Positions 1 through 7,850 of a DNA stretch of 9,125 bases are shown one piece after another. The stretch comes from Gammaproteobacteria bacterium (GTDB taxonomy: Bacteria > Pseudomonadota > Gammaproteobacteria > Pseudomonadales > Halomonadaceae): positions 1-9,125 of the forward strand of contig JAMCZP010000197.1 in NCBI GenBank assembly GCA_023485185.1. Reading direction: 5' to 3'. The stretch's first letter is position 1, and each line of letters starts with the position of its first letter. The position numbers were made by a program, and so were the translations under genes. The notes below the pieces were generated by a model that worked only from the letters and a program-made list of their open reading frames with translations, was not told the origin of the DNA and ran no database searches.

Positions 1-1604
<1,604 letters not shown>

Positions 1605-1675
1605 TCGCCAGCTGCCTCTGGCAGATGGTTTAATCATCTCATCCCTTACTATTTCTAACTCAGGAGTTCTCTGCA

Positions 1676-2002
1676 ATGCTGGATTTCTTCATCTCACCAG
1701 CCCATGCCCAAGAAGCCGCTGCTGGCGGTGGCATCGCGCAAATCGTCATGCTGGTCGGCTTCGTGCTGATTTTCTATTTCCTACTGTGGCGTCCGCAAGC
1801 TAAGCGCGCCAAACAGCACAAGCAGTTGGTAACAAGCTTGGATAAAGGCGATGAAATTGTGATTGGCGGTGGCTTGGTCGGTCGTATCACTAAGGTGAAC
1901 GATGAGTTTTTGACCATCGAAATTTCTGAAGGCACCGAAGTTAACGTGCAGAAGAACGCCGTTGCTGCCGTATTGCCTAAAGGCACCATCAAGTCCATCT
2001 AA
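1676..2002 (+). CDS. yajC: preprotein translocase subunit YajC
   Basis: YajC is the small accessory subunit of the SecDF-YajC inner-membrane complex associated with SecYEG; its exact role is poorly defined. The 108-residue length fits the family (E. coli 110). A single membrane segment spans about residues 20-38 (AQIVMLVGFVLIFYFLLW), followed directly by the characteristic RPQAKRAKQHK basic stretch and the conserved cytoplasmic domain with KGDEIVIGGGLVGRI. A good ribosome site AGGAG (1662-1666) sits nine bases before the ATG. The gene follows tgt by 71 bases and precedes secD, the standard order. Confidence 0.96.
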   Translation: MLDFFISPAHAQEAAAGGGIAQIVMLVGFVLIFYFLLWRPQAKRAKQHKQLVTSLDKGDEIVIGGGLVGRITKVNDEFLTIEISEGTEVNVQKNAVAAVLPKGTIKSI

Positions 2003-2010
2003 ACCCTGCT

Positions 2011-2052
2011 TCACCCCTGCCGATACAGTGCCAGCCACCCCGGCAGGGGTGA
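2011..2052 (+). repeat. 12-bp perfect inverted repeat (RNA hairpin) after yajC
   Basis: The arms TCACCCCTGCCG (2011-2022) and CGGCAGGGGTGA (2041-2052) are exact reverse complements around an 18-base loop, beginning nine bases after the yajC stop. As RNA this would be a stable GC-rich stem. It is not followed by a run of T (the next bases are CATGGTATAAATG), so it is not a typical intrinsic terminator. It may stabilise the 3' end of the yajC message, act as a weak attenuator, or set different expression of yajC and secD. The pairing is directly visible; the function is inference. Confidence 0.75.
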
Positions 2053-2077
2053 CATGGTATAAATGATGGTGAACTTT

Positions 2078-2104
2078 GCTGTGCACGGCTAGCCCGTGCA
2101 CAGC
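2078..2104 (+). repeat. 11-bp perfect inverted repeat in the secD leader
   Basis: GCTGTGCACGG (2078-2088) and CCGTGCACAGC (2094-2104) pair perfectly around the five-base loop CTAGC, ending 30 bases before the secD ATG. It is either a compact leader hairpin in the secD mRNA or a DNA operator; its short loop and the absence of a strong T-run argue against simple termination. It is the second inverted repeat in the 132-base yajC-secD gap. A minimal reading frame of nine codons (2063-2092, MMVNFAVHG) ends inside its loop, but I see no good ribosome site for it. Confidence 0.7.
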
Positions 2105-2120
2105 ATTCCGTTTGTAATTG

Positions 2121-2137
2121 AAGGCAGGGCTTGCATG
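2121..2137 (+). promoter_or_regulatory. ribosome binding site that fixes the secD start
   Basis: AAGGCAGGG (2121-2129) lies five bases before ATG 2135-2137. It supports this ATG over the in-frame GTG at 2096, which sits inside the right arm of the leader hairpin and would add 13 residues not seen in E. coli SecD. Confidence 0.75.
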
Positions 2138-3988
2138 CTCAACCGTTACCCCATGTGGAAGTATCTGCTGATACTGGTCGTCCTGGTGGTTGGCCTTATC
2201 TACTCGCTTCCCAACTTATTTCCCGCAGATCCCGCCATCCAACTTAGCAGCGCTCAAGGCGACTCACTGGATTCGCGTCAGATAGACCGTGTCGAAACCG
2301 CGCTTACTGAAAATGGCATCGAGATCAAAGCGCTCGAAGAGCAAAACGGTCAGTGGTTGATTCGTCTTGAACGCGACGACGATCAACTCAATGCCCGTGA
2401 CATTGCCACCGACGTACTCGGCAATGAAGCGAGCGTGGCACTGAACCTTGCTGAAGCGACGCCCGGCTGGCTACAGGCATTTTCCGCCTCACCGATGACA
2501 CTCGGCCTTGATCTACGCGGCGGTGTGCATTTCTTACTTGAAGTGGACATGGACGCAGCACTTACTCAACGTCTGGAAGTCAATGCCAGTGCCATGCGCG
2601 AACTGCTGCGCAGCGAACGAATCCGCTATCGCAATACCGATGTGGAGGCGCGCTCTATATCCATCGACTTCGCCAGCGCAGAAGACCGTGACACCGCTCG
2701 ACGCTTGATTAGCCGCGACTTTCCTGACTTTGACTACTCAAGCGAAGGGGACGGCCGCACCTCAAGGCTCGTGATGTCGTTAAGCGATCAATCCGTTAAC
2801 GAAATCCAGGATTATGCGGTTAACCAAAACCTGACAACCCTGCGCAATCGTGTTGATGAGCTGGGTGTAGCCGAGCCAATGGTTCAGCGCCAGGGCCCGA
2901 ACCAGATTGTGGTAGAACTGCCGGGTGTTCAAGACACCGTCGCCGCCAAGCGGATTGTAGGGGCCACTGCTAACCTGGAATTCCGCCTGGAAGCCCGCAA
3001 CGACACGCCGGACCTTGAAACCGAAACGCATACTTTCCGTAATGACCCATCGCGCTCAGCAGAGCTAATGCGTGATGTCATCATTACCGGTGACAGTGTT
3101 TCCAGCGCCAGCAACAGCTTTGATGAAAATGGTCGTCCCCAGGTCAATATCAATCTGGACGGCACGGGCGGCACGCTAATGAACCGCGCCACGCGCACCA
3201 ATATTGGTCGCAACATGGCGGTGCTGTTCATTGAGCACAAGAGCGAAGATAGCGTGGTGGTCGACCCGGAAACGGGCGAAGAGACCATCGTACGCGAGCC
3301 CTACGTTGAGCGCGGCCTGATCAGTCTTGCTACAATTCAAAGTGCGCTGGGTAACAGCTTCCGCATTACCGGGCTAGACTCGCCAACAGAGGCCGCTGAG
3401 CTTTCGCTCTTGCTACGTTCTGGCTCACTCGCAGCGCCTATCTACTTTGCACAAGAGCGCACAATAGGACCCAGCCTAGGCGCGGAAAATATTGAGCGCG
3501 GCCTGCTCTCGGTCCAGATTGGCTTGCTGCTTGTCGTGCTGTTTATGCTGGTGCGCTACAAAGTCTTTGGCGTGTTTGCCAATCTGGCGCTGGCGTTGAA
3601 TTTAACGCTGCTGATTGCCGTGATGTCTGTACTGGGGGCTACCCTGACCCTACCAGGTATTGCCGGTATCGTGCTAACGCTTGGGATGGCAGTAGATGCC
3701 AATGTACTCATCTTCGAGCGCATACGCGAAGAGCTGCGTAATGGCATGTCGATTCAACAGGCGATTCATGCGGGCTATGAGCGCGCCTTCACCTCTATCG
3801 TCGATGCCAATATCACGACGCTACTGGTAGCGGTCATTCTGTTCTCGATTGGTACCGGCCCGGTGAAAGGCTTCGCCGTAACGCTTTCCATCGGCATTTT
3901 GACGTCGATGTTCACCGCCCTTGTGGTGACTCGTGCCATGGTCAACTTGGTTTATGGCAGCAAACCCGTCAAAAAGCTGTGGATTTAA
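2135..3988 (+). CDS. secD: protein translocase subunit SecD
   Basis: SecD, with SecF, is an RND-type membrane protein that uses the proton motive force to pull or release exported proteins on the periplasmic side of SecYEG. The 617-residue product is close to the E. coli length (615) and begins MLNRYPMWKY as in E. coli. TM1 is at about residues 9-28. A large periplasmic P1 region follows, opening with the diagnostic LGLDLRGGVHFLLEVD (about 123-138). After AAPIYFAQERTIGPSLG (434-449) come five C-terminal membrane segments. The conserved proton-relay Asp is Asp521 in GMAVDANVLIFERIREE. The gene is intact and is followed by secF after 34 bases. Confidence 0.98.
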   Translation: MLNRYPMWKYLLILVVLVVGLIYSLPNLFPADPAIQLSSAQGDSLDSRQIDRVETALTENGIEIKALEEQNGQWLIRLERDDDQLNARDIATDVLGNEASVALNLAEATPGWLQAFSASPMTLGLDLRGGVHFLLEVDMDAALTQRLEVNASAMRELLRSERIRYRNTDVEARSISIDFASAEDRDTARRLISRDFPDFDYSSEGDGRTSRLVMSLSDQSVNEIQDYAVNQNLTTLRNRVDELGVAEPMVQRQGPNQIVVELPGVQDTVAAKRIVGATANLEFRLEARNDTPDLETETHTFRNDPSRSAELMRDVIITGDSVSSASNSFDENGRPQVNINLDGTGGTLMNRATRTNIGRNMAVLFIEHKSEDSVVVDPETGEETIVREPYVERGLISLATIQSALGNSFRITGLDSPTEAAELSLLLRSGSLAAPIYFAQERTIGPSLGAENIERGLLSVQIGLLLVVLFMLVRYKVFGVFANLALALNLTLLIAVMSVLGATLTLPGIAGIVLTLGMAVDANVLIFERIREELRNGMSIQQAIHAGYERAFTSIVDANITTLLVAVILFSIGTGPVKGFAVTLSIGILTSMFTALVVTRAMVNLVYGSKPVKKLWI

Positions 3989-4012
3989 ACCACGCGCTTA
4001 GCCCAGAACTTA

Positions 4013-4025
4013 AGAGGTGGTAATG
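4013..4025 (+). promoter_or_regulatory. ribosome binding site that fixes the secF start
   Basis: AGAGG (4013-4017) lies five bases before ATG 4023-4025. The upstream in-frame GTG at 4017 overlaps this site and so is an unlikely start. Confidence 0.7.
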
Positions 4026-4949
4026 AAACCCCTAACACACCTGCGAATCGACTTTATGGGAAGGCGCAAGCTTGCGTTCGCCGTCTCTGCCGTCATGCTT
4101 ATCGTGTCGATTGGTGCCATCCTGCTCCTACAGCTAAACCTGGGATTGGACTTTACTGGCGGCACGCTGATCGAAGTGCGCTACGGCGCAGCTCCTTCAT
4201 TAGATGCCATTCGTGTCCTGCTTGAAGAGAACGGCTTCCAGGATGTCTCTGTGCAAACCTTTGGGGCATCGACAGAAGTCTTAATTCGCCTACAGCAGGC
4301 ATTTGATGCGGATGTGGGCGCGGAAGTGGTTAACCTGCTGCGTGCCGATGGTGCCAGCGTCGACTTGGTTCGTGCTGAGTTTGTTGGCGCCCAGGTAGGC
4401 GACCAGTTACGCGACCAAAGCGGCTTAGGCCTGTTGGTAGCGCTAGGCGTGGTAATGCTCTACGTTGCGCTGCGCTTCCAGTACAAGTTTGCGATTGGCG
4501 CTCTGCTTGCCCTGCTGCACGATGTGATTATCGTGATCGGCGTTTTCGCTCTATTTCAGCTCGATTTCAACCTCACCGTCCTGGCCGCGATTCTGGCCGT
4601 TATCGGTTATTCGTTAAATGACACCATCGTAGTGTATGACCGCATTCGTGAAATGATCCGCACGTCGCGGATTGACGACATGCCACAGATATTTAACGAA
4701 GCGATTAACGCTACGCTTTCGCGCACCCTAGCAACGTCGGGCACCACCGTACTGGTACTGCTTGCGCTACTGCTGCTCGGCGGGGATATGATTGAGAACT
4801 TCGCCATTGCACTGCTTATCGGCATCGTGGTGGGTACGTTCTCTTCCATTTACACGGCGGCCGCGCTGTTGATCCCGCTTAAGTTGTCGCGGGAAGACTT
4901 GATACCCACAAAGAAAGAAACCGACGAAGAAGAGGAAGAGCTGCCTTAA
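4023..4949 (+). CDS. secF: protein translocase subunit SecF
   Basis: SecF is the partner of SecD in the proton-driven SecDF complex of the inner membrane. The product has 308 residues (E. coli 323). It shows TM1 at about 17-37, then the diagnostic GLDFTGGTLIEV (41-52), a short periplasmic domain, and five membrane segments from about residue 135. The conserved segment IGYSLNDTIVVYDRIRE (194-210) corresponds to the SecD proton-relay region. The protein ends in a very acidic cytoplasmic tail (ETDEEEEELP). The ATG at 4023 is used because of its well-spaced ribosome site. The gene is the last of the queA-tgt-yajC-secDF block, ending before a terminator. Confidence 0.97.
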   Translation: MKPLTHLRIDFMGRRKLAFAVSAVMLIVSIGAILLLQLNLGLDFTGGTLIEVRYGAAPSLDAIRVLLEENGFQDVSVQTFGASTEVLIRLQQAFDADVGAEVVNLLRADGASVDLVRAEFVGAQVGDQLRDQSGLGLLVALGVVMLYVALRFQYKFAIGALLALLHDVIIVIGVFALFQLDFNLTVLAAILAVIGYSLNDTIVVYDRIREMIRTSRIDDMPQIFNEAINATLSRTLATSGTTVLVLLALLLLGGDMIENFAIALLIGIVVGTFSSIYTAAALLIPLKLSREDLIPTKKETDEEEEELP

Positions 4950-4982
4950 CGCTAGCCGTACAGGTAATTCTTCTGGCATGCC

Positions 4983-5024
4983 AAAATGCCCCTGCTGGTT
5001 TTCCCAGCAGGGGCACTTTGTTTT
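4983..5024. terminator. bidirectional intrinsic terminator between secF and suhB
   Basis: The 12-bp perfect stem TGCCCCTGCTGG (4987-4998) and CCAGCAGGGGCA (5004-5015) encloses the loop TTTTC. On the plus strand it is followed by CTTTGTTTT, and on the minus strand by TTTTGG from the AAAA at 4983-4986. It sits in the 100-base gap between the convergent genes secF and suhB and should end transcription from both, more strongly for secF. Confidence 0.92.
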
Positions 5025-5049
5025 AGCCGTGAAAGACTAAATGGTGTAT

Positions 5050-5844
5050 TTAAAAGTGCGGCGCCAACTGCTTGATCAGCGCTTTATAGAGACGCGGGCC
5101 TGCGGCCATTAACGGCCCTTCAACCTGAACGCTTGGCTGACCGTCGGGGGTACCCATTAGCGCACCCGCCTCTTTTAAGAACAGCGTTCCCACCTGCATA
5201 TCCTGCTCTTCCAGACCCAGGACAAAGGCGCTGTCGACACGACCACAGGCGAGCTCACACATATCCAGCAGACCGCAGCCTGACGCCAGTAGCGTTTCGA
5301 CTTGCGGGGCCAGTTGCTGCGCAATAGTTAAATATGCAGGAAGATGGCGGGGGCGCAGCCACACTTCAGGCAGGCTCATCGACAGGCGCGTACCGCTGAT
5401 GGCGGTAGGCTTGCTTACGCGCATACGCTTGTCGTTGTGCTGGGCGCCGCGACCACGGCTGGCAATATATTCATCATCCCCGAACGGGCAAATAATGACC
5501 GCGTGCTCGGGACGACCTTTAACAAGACACACCACTGAGAGTGCAAAGCCCTTACCGGCAACGGCTAAATTAGAGTAGCCGTGCATTGGTTCAATTTTCC
5601 AGACGATATCCTTACCTTCGCCTTCACCCGCTCGGTGCGGCGTAAAACGGCCGGTAACACCGTGCTGGGGGTAACCGCGTTCCAACTGTTGAACAATCGT
5701 CGCTTCGGCCTTGCGCGCTGTCTCATCAAGTAGGCGGTCAAGGTTAAATTCTTCGTGGGCGTTTTCAATACGTTCGCGAACACGTAGGAAGTGTTCAACA
5801 GCGCCGCGTGCAGCACGCAGCGTAAATTGGACCATCGGATTCAT
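5050..5844 (-). CDS. suhB: SuhB-family protein with a degenerate inositol monophosphatase active site
   Basis: The 264-residue product aligns with E. coli SuhB (267 residues) from the first residues (MNPM versus MHPM) to the C-terminus, with conserved blocks such as ASRGRGAQHN (128-137), CGRVD (200-204) and LKEAG (223-227). Active IMPases bind magnesium through an early Asp, EES, DPLDGT and WD motifs. Here the early Asp region reads LDETARKAE, the EES region reads GRF (65-67), DPLDGT reads EPMHGY (85-90), and WD reads QD (214-215). Only the last Asp clearly remains, so phosphatase activity is unlikely. In E. coli SuhB is also a Nus factor in rRNA antitermination, independent of its enzyme activity. 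The divergent position next to trmJ matches E. coli and Pseudomonas, so this is probably the true suhB. An AAGG ribosome site lies eight bases before the ATG. A paralogue that kept only the fold is the alternative. Confidence 0.88.
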   Translation of the reverse strand: MNPMVQFTLRAARGAVEHFLRVRERIENAHEEFNLDRLLDETARKAEATIVQQLERGYPQHGVTGRFTPHRAGEGEGKDIVWKIEPMHGYSNLAVAGKGFALSVVCLVKGRPEHAVIICPFGDDEYIASRGRGAQHNDKRMRVSKPTAISGTRLSMSLPEVWLRPRHLPAYLTIAQQLAPQVETLLASGCGLLDMCELACGRVDSAFVLGLEEQDMQVGTLFLKEAGALMGTPDGQPSVQVEGPLMAAGPRLYKALIKQLAPHF

Positions 5845-5863
5845 GGTTGGGCCTTGTCACAGT

Positions 5864-5893
5864 GATGTTAAAGAACGTGATGCTTAAGAACGC
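5864..5893 (-). promoter_or_regulatory. BoxA-like antitermination element in the suhB leader, in a 15-bp tandem repeat
   Basis: Read on the minus strand, 5877-5866 is CGTTCTTTAACA, which matches the E. coli rRNA BoxA TGCTCTTTAACA at 10 of 12 positions, including the whole TCTTTAACA core. Just upstream is a second, weaker copy, so that the leader reads GCGTTCTTAAGCATC then ACGTTCTTTAACATC, two 15-base units with 12 identities. The better copy ends ten bases before the AAGG ribosome site of suhB. BoxA RNA is bound by NusB-NusE (S10). In E. coli a BoxA in the suhB leader is reported to mediate Nus-factor autoregulation, and this arrangement looks alike. The motif is seen; the regulation is inferred. 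Confidence 0.72.
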
Positions 5894-5927
5894 GCATCTA
5901 GCTGCACTTGGCAGCCTTTGGCGCGCA

Positions 5928-5957
5928 ATTCTAGCAGACCGCTCTCGGGCATGCCAT
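5928..5957 (-). promoter_or_regulatory. candidate sigma70 promoter of suhB
   Basis: On the minus strand ATGGCA (5957-5952, 4/6 to the -35 consensus) and TAGAAT (5933-5928, 5/6 to the -10 consensus) are 18 bases apart. Transcription would begin near 5921, giving a leader of about 77 bases that contains both BoxA-like repeats. Confidence 0.45.
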
Positions 5958-6000
5958 CGACTCATGATAGACTGCGCGTTTTACACCTTAATGATCACTT

Positions 6001-6016
6001 GCTCTTTTTGCAGAGC
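6001..6016 (+). repeat. small inverted repeat before trmJ
   Basis: GCTCT (6001-6005) and AGAGC (6012-6016) can pair around TTTTGC, 20 bases before the trmJ ATG. With the preceding T the segment starts TGCTCTTT, like the first eight bases of BoxA, but the AACA end is absent. No convincing plus-strand promoter was found in the rest of the 192-base suhB-trmJ gap. Confidence 0.3.
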
Positions 6017-6036
6017 CTTATTCACCGAGCCCTATC

Positions 6037-6798
6037 ATGCTTGAGCGCATTCGCATTGTATTAATCGGCACCAGCCACCCTGGCAACATCGGCGGCGTGG
6101 CACGCGCCATGCACAATATGGGCTTGGCAGATTTAGCCCTTGTCGCCCCCCGCTGTGAGGTGATTACTCAGGACAGCATTTCCCGTGCCTCCGGCGCTGA
6201 TCACCTACTGCATCAAGCCCATGTGTACACCACCCTGGAAGAAGCGGTGGCCGACTCCACTCTGGCGGTGGGCGCTAGTGCGCGCTCGCGTACTCTGCCC
6301 TGGCCCATGCTGTCACCCAGGGAGCTAGCTGATCGCTTGCCTGCAGAGTGTAAGCCTGAAGGCGCACGCGTAGCGCTGGTGTTTGGTCGCGAGGATAGCG
6401 GCCTCACCAATGCAGAACTACAACGCTGCCACGCACACGTGCATATTCCTACCAATGCCGATTTCAGCTCGCTTAATTTGGCAGCAGCAGTTCAGGTGCT
6501 GGCCTATGAGTGCCGGATGGCGTGGCTGAACCAAGCCAACCTAGACCAAACCGACGCCCCATCAGCATTGCCAAGTGGCGACGAAGCGCTGTCGACACAT
6601 GCAGAACTAGAACACTATTTTGAGCATTTAGAGCGCACGTTGATTGCTATTGATTTTCACGACCCTGCACAGCCGCGGCAATTAATGGCGAGACTGCGCC
6701 GTTTGTATTTGCGCGCCCGGCCAGAGCGCATGGAAATGAATATTTTACGCGGAATCTTATCGGCAACGGAAAAAGCGGCCCATCGCAAGCAGCCTTAG
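6037..6798 (+). CDS. trmJ: tRNA (cytidine/uridine-2'-O-)-methyltransferase TrmJ
   Basis: TrmJ methylates the 2'-O of C32 or U32 in the anticodon loop of several tRNAs, using S-adenosylmethionine. The 253-residue product (E. coli 246) belongs to the SPOUT class. Motif 1 is NIGGVARAMHNMG (17-29) with the conserved Arg23. The cofactor-binding trefoil knot is formed by LVFGREDSGLTNAEL (114-128) and IPTNADFSSLNLAAAVQ (137-153). The C-terminal part (about 185-250) is the helical extension typical of TrmJ. The start at 6037 (MLERIRIVLIGTSHPGNIG) fits homologues; only a weak GAG (6027-6029) precedes it. It is divergent from suhB and upstream of the isc genes, as in E. coli. Confidence 0.95.
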   Translation: MLERIRIVLIGTSHPGNIGGVARAMHNMGLADLALVAPRCEVITQDSISRASGADHLLHQAHVYTTLEEAVADSTLAVGASARSRTLPWPMLSPRELADRLPAECKPEGARVALVFGREDSGLTNAELQRCHAHVHIPTNADFSSLNLAAAVQVLAYECRMAWLNQANLDQTDAPSALPSGDEALSTHAELEHYFEHLERTLIAIDFHDPAQPRQLMARLRRLYLRARPERMEMNILRGILSATEKAAHRKQP

Positions 6799-6838
6799 CG
6801 ATACCCGCTGGATGAGGTTGAATAGCCTAAACTTGAAG

Positions 6839-6869
6839 TTGACGCTGCGCGCCCCAATTTCGCTATTCT
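6839..6869 (+). promoter_or_regulatory. possible cysE promoter
   Basis: TTGACG (6839-6844) is a 5/6 match to the -35 box, and TATTCT (6864-6869) a 4/6 match to the -10 box. The 19-base spacing is longer than ideal. It would place the start of transcription about 80 bases before cysE, just ahead of the inverted repeat. Confidence 0.35.
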
Positions 6870-6883
6870 GCTAACGTTATTCC

Positions 6884-6924
6884 ACTGCTGAAATATCAAT
6901 AGCGCGTTCTACTACTTCAGCAGT
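6884..6924 (+). repeat. 9-bp perfect inverted repeat in the cysE leader
   Basis: ACTGCTGAA (6884-6892) and TTCAGCAGT (6916-6924) are exact reverse complements 23 bases apart, in the 159-base trmJ-cysE gap. They could form a long-loop hairpin in the cysE leader or be paired half-sites for a dimeric regulator. The right arm ends 21 bases before the AAGGA ribosome site of cysE (6946-6950). No regulator can be named from the sequence alone. Confidence 0.55.
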
Positions 6925-6957
6925 TAGTCGCCGCCCCTTAACGCCAAGGAACACCTC

Positions 6958-7833
6958 ATGTTTCAACGTCTACGTGAAGACATCAACAGCGTATTTGACC
7001 GCGACCCCGCCGCACGTAACTTTCTTGAGGTGCTGACCAACTACCCTGGCCTGCACGCCCTGCTGCTGCATCGCTGCGGCCACTGGCTGTGGAAGAAAAA
7101 CCTAAAGTGGCTGGCGCGGACGCTGTCGACGTTCTCACGCTGGCTTACCGGCATTGAAATTCATCCGGGTGCCACCATAGGTCGGCGGTTCTTTATCGAT
7201 CACGGCATGGGCGTGGTGATTGGTGAAACTGCCCAGGTGGGCAACAACGTCACGCTGTATCAGGGTGTCACCCTGGGCGGCACCAGTTGGAATAAAGGCA
7301 AACGTCACCCCACACTCGAAGATGGCGTGATTGTCGGTGCAGGCGCCAAAATACTGGGCCCTTTCACCGTCGGCGCCGGGGCAAAAATTGGCTCCAACGC
7401 GGTGGTCACTAAAGAAGTGCCGCCAGGCGCAACGGTGGTCGGTATCCCAGGTAAAATTGTCAAACGTGCCGACCCTGATGTGGAAGAGGCATTGGATGTT
7501 GACCCTGCCCGGCGTGAAGCCATTTGCCAGAAATTTGGCTTTGATGCCTACGGCGTCAGCCAGGATATGCCCGATCCTGTCGCCCGCTCCATGCAGGCCA
7601 TGCTTGATCATATGCATGCCGTGGATGAGCGTATTGAGCGCATGTGCTCTACCCTGCGCAAGCTTGATGCCAACTACCGTGACGGACAATTGCCAGCGCT
7701 GCGGGATGAAGACTTTGCCGACATACTGGATGAGCATGATACCGGCTGCTCCGGTGTCGGCAAGCGCTCACCAGTAGCGCCAACAGCCGAAGCGACTAGC
7801 GAGCAAGAAACGCTACCACCGCGTAATGGTTGA
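6958..7833 (+). CDS. cysE: serine O-acetyltransferase
   Basis: CysE acetylates L-serine with acetyl-CoA to O-acetylserine, the first step of cysteine synthesis. The 291-residue product has a short helical N-terminus (about 1-63), then a left-handed beta-helix of hexapeptide repeats (about 64-170). The active-site block [19 protein letters not shown] (65-83) contains the catalytic His82 and, at the place of E. coli Asp143, Glu67, common in this short subtype. [20 protein letters not shown] (104-123) is also typical. A C-terminal extension of about 120 residues contains [16 protein letters not shown] and a helical [16 protein letters not shown] segment, recalling the Pseudomonas isc-linked enzyme; the Pro- and Ser-rich end looks disordered. 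AAGGA lies seven bases before the ATG. Lying before iscR-iscS suggests supply of cysteine for Fe-S assembly. Confidence 0.95.
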   Translation: MFQRLREDINSVFDRDPAARNFLEVLTNYPGLHALLLHRCGHWLWKKNLKWLARTLSTFSRWLTGIEIHPGATIGRRFFIDHGMGVVIGETAQVGNNVTLYQGVTLGGTSWNKGKRHPTLEDGVIVGAGAKILGPFTVGAGAKIGSNAVVTKEVPPGATVVGIPGKIVKRADPDVEEALDVDPARREAICQKFGFDAYGVSQDMPDPVARSMQAMLDHMHAVDERIERMCSTLRKLDANYRDGQLPALRDEDFADILDEHDTGCSGVGKRSPVAPTAEATSEQETLPPRNG

Positions 7834-7850
7834 CCAAAGCACTCAGGTTT
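7826..7850 (+). promoter_or_regulatory. candidate Type 1 IscR operator upstream of iscR
   Basis: Compared with the published E. coli Type 1 IscR consensus ATASYYGACTRWWWYAGTCRRSTAT (recalled from memory), these 25 bases agree at 20 positions. The key parts are TTGACC-AAAG-CACTC-AGG. The site covers the last bases of cysE, including its TGA stop, and the -35 box of the candidate iscR promoter. [2Fe-2S]-IscR bound here would repress iscR-iscS, the known negative feedback of the isc operon. It was not checked against a matrix for this lineage. Confidence 0.6.

Noticed and set aside
1607..1639. Small stems after tgt (CTGCC/GGCAG and AGATG/CATCT)
   Set aside because: Each is only five bp and no T-run follows, so a terminator between tgt and yajC is not supported.
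2096..2134. GTG start for secD at 2096
   Set aside because: It lies in a hairpin arm, lacks a ribosome site and adds 13 residues not found in E. coli SecD; the ATG at 2135 has AGGG five bases upstream and the conserved MLNRYP start.
5050..5844. suhB as a pseudogene
   Set aside because: The frame is full length with a proper start, ribosome site, stop and terminator, and non-catalytic family blocks are kept; loss is confined mainly to active-site motifs.
5847..6044. Plus-strand 65-codon open frame in the suhB-trmJ gap, running into trmJ
   Set aside because: Its start lies in the suhB leader, its repeated VMLKN segment is simply the BoxA tandem repeat read on the other strand, it overlaps the trmJ start and it resembles no known family.
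7135..7737. 200-codon open frame antisense to cysE
   Set aside because: It lies wholly inside cysE, is rich in His and Cys as expected from complementing this gene, and has no family resemblance or ribosome site I can see.
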